Assembly: GCA_027310735.1 (NCBI GenBank)
Contig: DAIDAH010000113.1
Span: forward strand, 1-8,972
Direction: 5' to 3'
Source of the DNA: Methylotenera sp.
Lineage (GTDB): Bacteria > Pseudomonadota > Gammaproteobacteria > Burkholderiales > Methylophilaceae
Length of the DNA: 8,972 bases
Numbering within the stretch: the stretch's first letter is position 1; each line of letters opens with the position of its first letter. Positions 1-6,330 of this stretch are shown one piece after another. The notes beneath the pieces are model-generated. The model did not search any database. It saw only the letters and a program-made list of their open reading frames with translations, and was not told the origin of the DNA. A program made the position numbers and the translations under genes.

Positions 1-1
1 A

Positions 2-352
2 CTTACACGCAATCCTGAGTCTATTAAAAATGCTTATAGCCTAATCAAGCAAATATGTAGCCAACTTGGCCGACGCTCATTCGGCATCATTGTTGATGAT
101 GCGACAGAAGCACAGGCTAAAATTGTATTTAGAAACATTTCACAAGTAGCAAAAAACTTTATGCAAATTGAATTAGAGTTTTTCGGTGCTATTCCGACTG
201 ACGACCACCTCAACCGTGCAGCTAAACTAGGACGATCAGTAATTGATGCATTCCCACTTGCTGCCGCATCAACCGCATTCAAGCACATTGCACAACGCTT
301 GGACTACAAACATGACTATACTGGCAACACCCAGCAGGCATCTTACATTTAG
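2..352 (+). CDS. flhG: Flagellar number/placement ATPase FlhG (FleN, MinD-like), C-terminal part
   Basis: Only the last 116 codons are present; the reading frame is open from base 2 and the gene starts upstream of the window. FlhG is a MinD/ParA-family ATPase that works with the GTPase FlhF at the cell pole to set flagellar number and position. The P-loop lies outside the window. What is visible matches the family's C-terminal half: an opening like 'P(E/T)SIKNAYSLIKQ', a GRRSFGIIVDD strand, then 'FFGAIPTDDHLNRAAKLGRS' followed by VIDAFP and a short A-rich helix ending at the stop. It sits 13 bases before fliA on the same strand, the usual flhF-flhG-fliA order of polar flagellates. Other MinD-like proteins are possible from the fragment alone, but the fliA neighbour and the 'IPxDxxLxxA...VxxAFP' pattern make FlhG by far the best reading. 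Confidence 0.88.
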   Translation, partial: LTRNPESIKNAYSLIKQICSQLGRRSFGIIVDDATEAQAKIVFRNISQVAKNFMQIELEFFGAIPTDDHLNRAAKLGRSVIDAFPLAAASTAFKHIAQRLDYKHDYTGNTQQASYI

Positions 353-365
353 CTTGTAAATAGAT

Positions 366-1100
366 ATGTACACTGCGCATGGCAAAAAAGACCAGAAGGA
401 CGAGCTGCTGAACAAGCACGCCATACTGGTAAAAAAGCTTGCATACCAACTCAAGGCAAAACTACCGCCTAGTGTAGAGCTGGATGACTTGGTACAAGCT
501 GGCATGATGGGGCTATTAGATGCTGTAAATCGATATGAAGACTCGCATGGTGCGCAATTTGAAACTTATGCCGTACAAAGAATCCGCGGCTCTATGCTTG
601 ATGAGCTACGAAGTGCTGACTGGTTACCACGTAGCATACGTAAAAATATGCGAGATGTTGAAACTGCCATTAGCCAACTTGAACAACAGCTTGGTCAGCC
701 CCCTACAGAAGGAGAAGTCGCTAAAAAACTTAATTTATCGCTCAATGACTACTACGATATGCTTGGCGACTGTGGTGGTCACCAATTAGTTTATTATGAA
801 GACTTTCATGACTCAGAAAATGGTGAGCACTTTCTTGACCGCTTCCACAGCGACGACTCAAGTGACCCAATCAAAGGTCTGCTAGCCGGAGACTTTAGAG
901 ATGCTCTGATTGTTGCAATCAATGCCTTACCAGAACGCGAAAAAATACTATTAGGACTTTATTACGAGCAAGAACTCAACCTAAAAGAGATAGGAGCGGT
1001 GATGAGTGTTTCCGAGTCACGCGTTTGTCAATTACATAGTCAGGCTGTTGCAAGACTGCGTGCTAATCTAAAAGAAAAATCATGGACCGGAGTAGTGTAG
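366..1100 (+). CDS. fliA: RNA polymerase sigma factor FliA (sigma-28) for flagellar operons
   Basis: 244 residues, the normal size for FliA, which directs RNA polymerase to late flagellar genes (flagellin, motor, chemotaxis) and is held inactive by the anti-sigma factor FlgM until the hook is complete. Region 2 spans about residues 19-85, with DDLVQAGMMGLLDAV (40-54), FETYAVQRIRGSMLDELR (65-82) and DWLPRSIR (85-92). Region 3 is about 96-150, including QPPTEGEVAKKL. Region 4 is about 178-236, with ALPEREKILLGLYY and a helix-turn-helix near 205-229 (LKEIGAVMSVSESRVCQLHSQA). The ATG at 366 is preferred because an in-frame TAA at 357-359 closes the frame just upstream and the MYTAxGK opening is typical of the family. 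No clear ribosome binding site precedes it, so translation may depend on coupling to flhG 13 bases upstream. Its last 19 bases overlap motC. Confidence 0.96.
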   Translation: MYTAHGKKDQKDELLNKHAILVKKLAYQLKAKLPPSVELDDLVQAGMMGLLDAVNRYEDSHGAQFETYAVQRIRGSMLDELRSADWLPRSIRKNMRDVETAISQLEQQLGQPPTEGEVAKKLNLSLNDYYDMLGDCGGHQLVYYEDFHDSENGEHFLDRFHSDDSSDPIKGLLAGDFRDALIVAINALPEREKILLGLYYEQELNLKEIGAVMSVSESRVCQLHSQAVARLRANLKEKSWTGVV

Positions 1101-1825
1101 GTGGTGTTGTACTTGCCTTAATTGGCATTTTATTAGGGCAAGCAATCGAAGGTGGTCATGCTGGTTCATTACTGCAACCTGCTGCCTTTATGATTGTTAT
1201 TTGCGGCACATTTGGCGCAGTGTTACTACAAACTAGCACAACTAATTTTATTACTGGTTTGCTAATGGTTCGCCAAGTTTTCGTCACGCCTGCTAATGAT
1301 AAAGAAGCACTCGTTAGACGCATTAATATATGGAGTACGCTCTCACGCAAAGATGGCATACTCATGCTAGAGCCTTACTTCACAAGAGAAACAGATTTAT
1401 TTGTCAAAAAAGGTTTGCGTCTACTTATCGATGGTACCCCACCTGCAAAATTACAAGAAATCTGTAGCAATGAAATGTATTACTATGAGATGCAACAACG
1501 AAATGCTGCAAAAATATGGGAAGCTGCCGGTGGCTACTCTCCAACCGTAGGCATCTTAGGCGCTGTACTCGGGCTAATCCATGTCATGGAAAACTTGTCA
1601 GATCCTAGTAAGCTGGGCGGCGGCATTGCAGTTGCCTTTGTCGCAACCATTTATGGCGTAGGCCTTGCTAACCTACTATTCCTTCCTATCGCCAATAAAC
1701 TCAAATCACTTATTCAGCAAGAAGCAGTACGTAGAGAGGTTTTAATCAATGCATGGGTTTCAATCGCTAATGGCGATCACCCCCGCATTGTTGAAGAGCG
1801 CCTTTTAACCTACCTAGAAAAATAA
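1082..1825 (+). CDS. motC: Flagellar motor stator protein MotC (MotA/PomA family)
   Basis: 247 residues. MotA-family subunits form the pentameric ring of the stator, which passes ions through the inner membrane and pushes on FliG in the rotor. Four membrane segments are visible: about 4-20, 32-50, 152-172 and 180-203. The large cytoplasmic loop between the second and third carries the RKDG (89-92) and E97 charged region that corresponds to the FliG-contact patch. P154 in GGYSPTVGILGAVLGLI is the conserved channel proline, and LGGGIAVAFVATIYGVGLAN (178-197) is the signature fourth segment. The protein is shorter than E. coli MotA (295) and closer to the PomA/MotC subgroup. The ATG at 1082 lies inside fliA in another frame, with an AAAGA-like ribosome site about 7 bases upstream; the coupling suggests tight co-expression with fliA. 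The MotC name rests on the MotCD-type partner downstream. Confidence 0.92.
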   Translation: MDRSSVGGVVLALIGILLGQAIEGGHAGSLLQPAAFMIVICGTFGAVLLQTSTTNFITGLLMVRQVFVTPANDKEALVRRINIWSTLSRKDGILMLEPYFTRETDLFVKKGLRLLIDGTPPAKLQEICSNEMYYYEMQQRNAAKIWEAAGGYSPTVGILGAVLGLIHVMENLSDPSKLGGGIAVAFVATIYGVGLANLLFLPIANKLKSLIQQEAVRREVLINAWVSIANGDHPRIVEERLLTYLEK

Positions 1826-1842
1826 ACTAGATTACTGCAAGC

Positions 1843-2649
1843 ATGAATAGAAGAAAATTAATAGAAGATGACCATGAAAATCACGAGAGGTGGTTAGTTT
1901 CATACGCCGACTTCATCACACTTTTATTCGCATTTTTTGTAGTCATGTATTCCATTTCATCCGTCAACACTGGAAAGTACAATCAGCTAAGTACGTCTAT
2001 AGGTCATGCGTTTAGCGGCATTACACTTTATGACACAAAGCACAGCTTAAACACTGAAAGTAAACTTAAAAGCCAGCAAAGATCACTCATAAAACCTTTA
2101 CCTCTCACGCATATTTATAACGAAAAGATGCGCCGAGAACGTGAAGCCATGACCAGCATGGGCATTAATTTATCAAATACTCTCGCACCGCTAATTAGCG
2201 ATGGGAAAATACGCGTTGTTCAAAATAATCGCGGCATCAGAATCGACATCCATGACAGCCTGCTATTCAATGCCGGCTCGGCAAATCTAGCTGATGCAGC
2301 CAACAACGTCATTAATCAAATTGCAGCTGAAATCAAAGATAGTCGAAATATGATTCAAGTCGAAGGACATACAGATAACACCCCAATCCACAATGCTGAA
2401 TTCTTTTCAAACTGGGAACTTTCAGCAATGCGTGCGACTAGCGTTGTTAGATTACTATCGAACGATGGCATTACAGAATCACGGCTAGGTGCAATAGGAT
2501 ATGGCTCGGCTCAACCCACCAGTGAAAACATAACCGCACTTGGACGTGCTAAAAATCGGCGTGTATCTATTATGGTGCTTTACGAGACGCAAGATCCGCA
2601 GGATTCTGCCGTGGAAATAACACCACAAAATAAGACAAAACCTAACTAG
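1843..2649 (+). CDS. motD: Flagellar motor stator protein MotD (MotB family, OmpA-like domain)
   Basis: 268 residues; partner of MotC in the stator and its anchor to peptidoglycan. A short cytoplasmic N-terminus leads into one membrane segment (about 22-40) with the MotB signature SYADFITLLFAFFVVMYSIS. D23 is the ion-carrying aspartate. A linker of roughly 85 residues follows, with a charged stretch at 95-102 that could hold the plug region. The OmpA-like peptidoglycan-binding domain covers about 123-247: LLFNAGSANL (140-149), VEGHTDNTPI (173-182), NWELSAMRA (190-198) and GRAKNRRVSI (234-243). The last 20 residues are polar and probably disordered. It starts 17 bases after motC with only a weak ribosome site. 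MotCD-type stators are generally proton-driven, so proton use is inferred from the family. It is the last gene of the flagellar block and converges on tcdA. Confidence 0.94.
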   Translation: MNRRKLIEDDHENHERWLVSYADFITLLFAFFVVMYSISSVNTGKYNQLSTSIGHAFSGITLYDTKHSLNTESKLKSQQRSLIKPLPLTHIYNEKMRREREAMTSMGINLSNTLAPLISDGKIRVVQNNRGIRIDIHDSLLFNAGSANLADAANNVINQIAAEIKDSRNMIQVEGHTDNTPIHNAEFFSNWELSAMRATSVVRLLSNDGITESRLGAIGYGSAQPTSENITALGRAKNRRVSIMVLYETQDPQDSAVEITPQNKTKPN

Positions 2650-2662
2650 AACCCCAAGTTAG
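2642..2662. repeat. Small inverted repeat over the motD stop codon, at the convergent junction
   Basis: CTAACT (2642-2647) and AGTTAG (2657-2662) can form a six-base-pair stem with a nine-base loop. It covers the motD stop and most of the 27-base gap to the end of tcdA. A direct repeat TAGAACC (2647-2653 and 2660-2666) overlaps it. The stem is AT-rich and is not followed by a T run on either strand, so it does not meet the usual standard for an intrinsic terminator. It is recorded because no other candidate terminator was seen between the two converging operons. Confidence 0.25.
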
Positions 2663-2676
2663 AACCTTACTAATCT

Positions 2677-3480
2677 TCACTTTTTCAGCAATTGTTTAAT
2701 TAACAAGCCCGCAGCAATAAAACCAAACGGGGCTGTAACACACACACTAGAGCCATAACCAGCACAATTCAAGCCGGTAATTGAGCTATCAGGCTCAACA
2801 TCACATACAGCCTCCGGTCTAATAACCTCTTCATCAGAATAAACACACTGAACACCCAATTTTGATGACTTGCTTTTTTGACTATCACCCATAGAGAAAG
2901 CATAGTCACGACGTAATAAATTGCGCACCTTAGCTAGTAACTTATCATGCGTCACTTGGCTGAGATCTGCCTGCTTAATACGAGTAGCATCCAACCTACC
3001 GCCAGCTGCACCTGTCACAACCAAAGGAATTTGATGTGTGCTACAAAAATTAGCAATTGCGGCCTTTGCCTTTGCGTCATCAATACAATCAATTACACCG
3101 TCATATTGTTGGTTAAGTAAGCTAGCAACATTTTCAATACTTACGAAATCTTCAATTTCAATCACGTTTACGCTTGGGTTAATCTGCTGAATGCGCTCCG
3201 CCATTGCGGTCACCTTGGCTTTACCAAATACACCTTCTATTGCATGTAATTGTCGATTAACATTTGATTCAGCAATGTTATCCAGATCAATCAAAGTAAT
3301 TGTGCCGACAGCATTGCGTGCCAAGGCCTCTGCAGCCCAACTACCTACACCACCAATACCTATTACGCAAATATGCGCAGCCTTAAGCCTTAGCAAGCCA
3401 TCAGCGCCGTATAGTCGCGAAACACCTCCAAAACGACGAGTGGTATCTATAGCATCTGCACCTTCTAATGCTCTATTCAT
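2677..3480 (-). CDS. tcdA: tRNA threonylcarbamoyladenosine dehydratase TcdA (CsdL/YgdL, ThiF/E1-like)
   Basis: 267 residues, against 268 in E. coli. TcdA uses ATP to dehydrate t6A37 in ANN-decoding tRNAs to the cyclic form ct6A, which improves decoding. The N-terminal RRFGGVSRLYG motif (15-25) is typical of TcdA. The nucleotide-binding GIGGVGSW (41-48) is followed by DLD (65-67) and the NVNRQ motif (73-77) of the E1-like superfamily. Next come IDCIDD (130-135), VTGAAGGRLDATRIKQ with LLAKVR and LRRDY, and a hydrophobic C-terminus (CVTAPFGFIAAGLLIKQLL). The paired CxxC zinc motifs of MoeB/ThiF are absent, which favours TcdA over those relatives. Its ATG overlaps the acpS stop in a TCAT (ATGA on the coding strand) joint, so it is probably translated by coupling. 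A GGAAG lies only one base before the ATG, too close for an ordinary ribosome site. It is the last gene of the operon. Confidence 0.92.
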   Translation of the reverse strand: MNRALEGADAIDTTRRFGGVSRLYGADGLLRLKAAHICVIGIGGVGSWAAEALARNAVGTITLIDLDNIAESNVNRQLHAIEGVFGKAKVTAMAERIQQINPSVNVIEIEDFVSIENVASLLNQQYDGVIDCIDDAKAKAAIANFCSTHQIPLVVTGAAGGRLDATRIKQADLSQVTHDKLLAKVRNLLRRDYAFSMGDSQKSKSSKLGVQCVYSDEEVIRPEAVCDVEPDSSITGLNCAGYGSSVCVTAPFGFIAAGLLIKQLLKK

Positions 3481-3854
3481 ACTTCCAACACCACGAATGC
3501 AGCAGCTAAATTCTTCTCGTCACTAATACTGATGTGCATATGCGAAATGTTTTTGGCTTCGAGAAATGCTTGTAATTCTGGCGATAAAATTAAAATCGGC
3601 TTGCCTAAAGCATCATGTGAAACCGCGATATTTTGAAAAGTAGCTGGGGCACGCAACCCTGTACCTAGTGCCTTGGAAAAGGCCTCTTTCGCAGCAAAAC
3701 GCTTAGCCAAAAATCGCGCTTTAATCTGAGATTGCTGATAGTGTTCAAGCTCACTTTCGGCCAGAATACGCGCAGCAAAAGCTTCGCCAAACTCTTCAAT
3801 AGAAGCACCTATACGAGAAACTTCTACAATATCTGTACCAATGCCAAAAATCAT
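3477..3854 (-). CDS. acpS: Holo-[acyl-carrier-protein] synthase AcpS
   Basis: 125 residues from the chosen ATG (E. coli 126). AcpS moves the 4'-phosphopantetheine arm from CoA to the serine of apo-ACP, activating fatty acid synthesis in the cytoplasm. The N-terminus MIFGIGTDIVEVSRI carries the magnesium-binding D8. The second signature, RFAAKEAFSKALGTG (52-66), includes E57, the other metal ligand. The C-terminal strand HMHISISDE is also typical. The open frame extends five codons further, to a TTG at 3869 that would overlap pdxJ by 14 bases. I prefer the ATG at 3854 because family members begin with this MIxGIGTDIV sequence and because it sits one base after the pdxJ stop, a good coupling position. 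An AAAGAG lies 16 bases upstream of the ATG, rather far for a ribosome site. The stop overlaps the tcdA start by four bases. Confidence 0.94.
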   Translation of the reverse strand: MIFGIGTDIVEVSRIGASIEEFGEAFAARILAESELEHYQQSQIKARFLAKRFAAKEAFSKALGTGLRAPATFQNIAVSHDALGKPILILSPELQAFLEAKNISHMHISISDEKNLAAAFVVLEV

Positions 3855-3855
3855 A

Positions 3856-4584
3856 TTATCGGTAAGCAAACTCTTTAATAAGTGACTTCATTTCGCGCAC
3901 TGCGTTATCCCAACCAACAAACAAGGCATGGGCAACAATTGCATGCCCGATATTAAGTTCATCAATTCCTTCAATAGAAGCGATCTCATGCACATTATGA
4001 TAATGCAAACCATGACCTGCATTTACTACCAAACCAAGTCCTGATGCATGCACTACCGCCGCTTTAATACGCTGTAGCTCTCGCGCTTTATCTGCTGGAT
4101 TTTCAGCATCAGCAAATGTTCCTGTATGCAATTCAATTACAGGTGCGCCAATAGCTTTAGCAGCGTTAATTTGCTCTTTATCAGGGCCAATGAACAATGA
4201 CACACGAATGCCTGCTACACCTAACTTTTGTACTGCATTTTTCACATTATCCAAATTACCGACTACATCAAGCCCACCTTCTGTAGTTCGCTCTTCACGC
4301 CGTTCAGGTACTAGACATACATCTTGCGGAGCTACCAAAAGTGCAATATTTATCATTTCATCGGTTACTGCACACTCTAAGTTCATACGTGTTTGTAGCA
4401 GCCCACGCAAAGCATGTACATCAGCATCTTGCATATGACGACGATCTTCTCGAAGGTGCAAGGTAATGCTGTCTGCACCTGACTGTTCGGCGCGGAGTGC
4501 CGCTTGCACCACACTAGGATACTTTGTACCACGCGCTTGACGAATTGTGGCTACGTGATCGATATTTACACCTAACTTAATCAT
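3856..4584 (-). CDS. pdxJ: Pyridoxine 5'-phosphate synthase PdxJ
   Basis: 242 residues, essentially full length (E. coli 243). PdxJ condenses 1-deoxyxylulose 5-phosphate with 3-amino-2-oxopropyl phosphate to give pyridoxine 5'-phosphate, the ring-forming step of the DXP-dependent vitamin B6 pathway. It is a TIM-barrel enzyme. The start LGVNIDHVATIRQARGT (4-20) and the loop HLREDRRH (43-50) are diagnostic. H43, E70 (NLE) and H191 (NAGHGLHYHN) match the catalytic positions usually given as H45, E72 and H193 in the E. coli enzyme. PERREERTTEGGLDV (93-107) and the glycine-rich phosphate site near the C-terminus (ELNIGHAIVAHALF) complete the set. A good ribosome site, AAAGG (4592-4596), lies about seven bases before the ATG. 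pdxJ next to acpS and recO is a widespread proteobacterial arrangement. Confidence 0.97.
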   Translation of the reverse strand: MIKLGVNIDHVATIRQARGTKYPSVVQAALRAEQSGADSITLHLREDRRHMQDADVHALRGLLQTRMNLECAVTDEMINIALLVAPQDVCLVPERREERTTEGGLDVVGNLDNVKNAVQKLGVAGIRVSLFIGPDKEQINAAKAIGAPVIELHTGTFADAENPADKARELQRIKAAVVHASGLGLVVNAGHGLHYHNVHEIASIEGIDELNIGHAIVAHALFVGWDNAVREMKSLIKEFAYR

Positions 4585-4608
4585 GTTTTAACCTTTCCAA
4601 CCTATTCA

Positions 4609-5349
4609 TTAGTAACCTTGCAAGTCAATTAACAATTGCCTTGTATGCAATGGTTTATCTCCTAAATAATGCGCCAGCAGATAACGCATCAGCAACTTAC
4701 TTTGTTGTTTTGTTTGTATATTTCTATAATCGTCATTGGCCATATCGATTAGCGTATTGCCAGATATTTGTATGCCCATATGCATATGATTAGCGCGTCC
4801 ACTTTGACGGATAGCTCCATGCTCCGCCTCATAACGGTAGGTTTGTGATTCTATTATTAATGTACCTGCGGTATCTTGGAGCAAAGGAATCGCATAGCCC
4901 AACTCTTGGAGGAGTTTTAATTCAAAACGGCGTAATGTCGTAGCTAAATCTGACTCACTGATAAGAGCCCTTAATGTTGCAGCATAATACTCAAAGAGTG
5001 CTTCGTGCGGATCTTCACGTGGCAACAATCTGAGCAAAAGCTCATTTAAATAGAATCCGCAAATCAGAGCCTCGCCCTTCAGCAACAATAAACCACCGCC
5101 CCACTCTAGACCATGTAATGTTTTTAGCTCTAACTTACCCGACCATGTTGCCAGTAACGGCTGAAAAGATTGCAACATGCCTCGCACGGCTGAACGAGGT
5201 CGCCTCGCACCTTTGGCTGTAGCGGCTACACGACCGAAATTGCGGGCAAAAACCTCTACAACCAAGCTTGTTTCTTTAAATGGGTAGGTATGCAAGACAT
5301 ACACAGCTTGATTGTCTTGACGATGTAAACTTACACTACTAGTAGCCAT
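4609..5349 (-). CDS. recO: DNA repair protein RecO
   Basis: 246 residues (family about 240). RecO works with RecR (and RecF) to load RecA onto SSB-coated single-stranded DNA in gap repair and recombination. The N-terminal OB-fold is recognisable: YVLHTYPFKETSLVVEVF (17-34), then GRVAATAKGARRPRSAVRG (39-57) and LQSFQPLL (59-66). The helical C-terminal half has the leucine-rich FYLNELLLRLLPREDPHEALFEYY and RRFELKLLQELGY patterns. The cysteine zinc site found in many RecO proteins is absent, as in E. coli, so this is not a defect. The ATG at 5349 gives the N-terminus expected for betaproteobacterial RecO, but no ribosome site is evident before it. The 57-base gap to era instead contains hairpin-forming sequence (5365-5390). 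It follows rnc and era, as in the E. coli rnc-era-recO operon. Confidence 0.95.
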   Translation of the reverse strand: MATSSVSLHRQDNQAVYVLHTYPFKETSLVVEVFARNFGRVAATAKGARRPRSAVRGMLQSFQPLLATWSGKLELKTLHGLEWGGGLLLLKGEALICGFYLNELLLRLLPREDPHEALFEYYAATLRALISESDLATTLRRFELKLLQELGYAIPLLQDTAGTLIIESQTYRYEAEHGAIRQSGRANHMHMGIQISGNTLIDMANDDYRNIQTKQQSKLLMRYLLAHYLGDKPLHTRQLLIDLQGY

Positions 5350-5364
5350 AAGATTTATATTTCG

Positions 5365-5390
5365 TAAGCGCCAGTACGCTTATTGCGCTT
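5365..5390 (-). other. Two alternative hairpins between era and recO
   Basis: On the coding (minus) strand the leader of recO can fold in two mutually exclusive ways. One pairs TAAGCG with CGCTTA (5377-5382 with 5365-5370, six-base loop). The other pairs AAGCGC with GCGCTT (5385-5390 with 5366-5371, 13-base loop). Neither is followed by a T run, so termination is unlikely. The structure ends about 15 bases before the recO ATG, in a stretch with no visible ribosome site. Its function, if any, is unknown; RNA processing or control of recO translation are possibilities only. Confidence 0.4.
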
Positions 5391-5406
5391 TCATTGTTGG
5401 TTAAGA

Positions 5407-6330
5407 TTAGTAACCTAATGATTTCAGCGCACGCTCATCATCCGCCCAGCCGCCTTTAACTTTAACCCAAGTTTCCAAGTACACTTTGCCACCAAACAAC
5501 TTCTCCATATCCTGTCTAGCTTCAGTAGAGATTTGTTTAAGCTTTTCCCCACCTTTGCCAATAAGCATAGGCTTCTGACTATCCTTATCAACAATGATGG
5601 CGCAAAAAATACGGCGCAGCTTACCAACTACTTCAAACTTCTCTATTTCGACTGCAACTGAGTAAGGAATTTCATCACCCAATAACCTGAAAATCTTTTC
5701 ACGTACAAGTTCAGCCGCTAAAAAGCGTTCGTTTTTATCCGTCAACTCATCTTCAGAGTAAATTGCTGCTTGCTCTGGCAAATAATTGCGAATTGAAGCT
5801 AGCAACTCATCTAAATGCAGACTCTTTTTAGCGCTCACAGGTACAATTTCTGAAAATGGGAATTCCAAATCAAAATCTTGAATCAGTGGCAACAAGTTAC
5901 CCTTGTCCCCCATTAAATCTGATTTATTCACAACTAAAATAGTCGGCGTTTCTTCTGAAAGTAGCTTCAATACCTTACGATCCGCTTCGCCCAACTTCAT
6001 CGGCTCAATCACGAAAAGCACCACATCAACTTCAGTCAATACTTGAGTCACCGTTTTGTTCAACCCCTTATTCAAGGCATTAAGGTGTTTTTGCTGAAAA
6101 CCAGGGGTATCAACAAATAAAAACTGTGTGTCTTCGGTAGTGTGGATACCAAGCAGGCGATGCCGTGTTGTCTGTGCTTTGCGTGAAGTAATGGCTAACT
6201 TCATACCTAAAATATGGTTCAATAACGTTGATTTACCGACATTAGGCCGACCCACGATTGCAACTGTACCGCATCTGAAGCCTGAATTTAATTCGGTGCT
6301 TGATTCTAAATCTGAGTCTAAACTTGTCAT
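5407..6330 (-). CDS. era: Ribosome assembly GTPase Era
   Basis: 307 residues (E. coli 301). Era is an essential GTPase that binds the 3' end of 16S rRNA and helps mature the 30S subunit. The G-domain motifs are intact: G1 GRPNVGKST (27-35), switch I around QTTRHR (53-58), G3 DTPG (74-77), G4 NKSD (135-138) and G5 SAK (166-168). The C-terminal KH domain is shown by IFCAIIVDKDSQKPMLIGKG (240-259) with the GKGGEKLK loop, and the family tail WVKVKGGWADDE. The first 17 residues form an acidic, serine-rich extension ahead of the usual FRCGTVAIVG start. The ATG overlaps the rnc stop by four bases (ATGA on the coding strand), with a GGAG at 6342-6345 about 11 bases upstream. RNase III and Era both act in rRNA maturation, which fits the coupling. 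Confidence 0.98.
   Translation of the reverse strand: MTSLDSDLESSTELNSGFRCGTVAIVGRPNVGKSTLLNHILGMKLAITSRKAQTTRHRLLGIHTTEDTQFLFVDTPGFQQKHLNALNKGLNKTVTQVLTEVDVVLFVIEPMKLGEADRKVLKLLSEETPTILVVNKSDLMGDKGNLLPLIQDFDLEFPFSEIVPVSAKKSLHLDELLASIRNYLPEQAAIYSEDELTDKNERFLAAELVREKIFRLLGDEIPYSVAVEIEKFEVVGKLRRIFCAIIVDKDSQKPMLIGKGGEKLKQISTEARQDMEKLFGGKVYLETWVKVKGGWADDERALKSLGY

Noticed and set aside
34..288. Open frame of 84 codons on the minus strand
   Set aside because: It lies wholly antisense to flhG, which has clear family sequence; the translated product has no recognisable motif.
535..789. Open frame of 84 codons on the plus strand inside fliA
   Set aside because: It is an out-of-frame shadow of the conserved sigma-28 coding sequence with no family resemblance.
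2688..2702. AT-rich inverted repeat TTGTT/AACAA near the tcdA 3' end as a terminator for motD
   Set aside because: Only a five-base-pair AT-rich stem, inside the tcdA coding sequence, and no T run after it on the plus strand.
3191..3526. Open frame of 111 codons on the plus strand
   Set aside because: It is antisense to the nucleotide-binding part of tcdA and the end of acpS, both firmly identified; proline- and serine-rich product without motifs.
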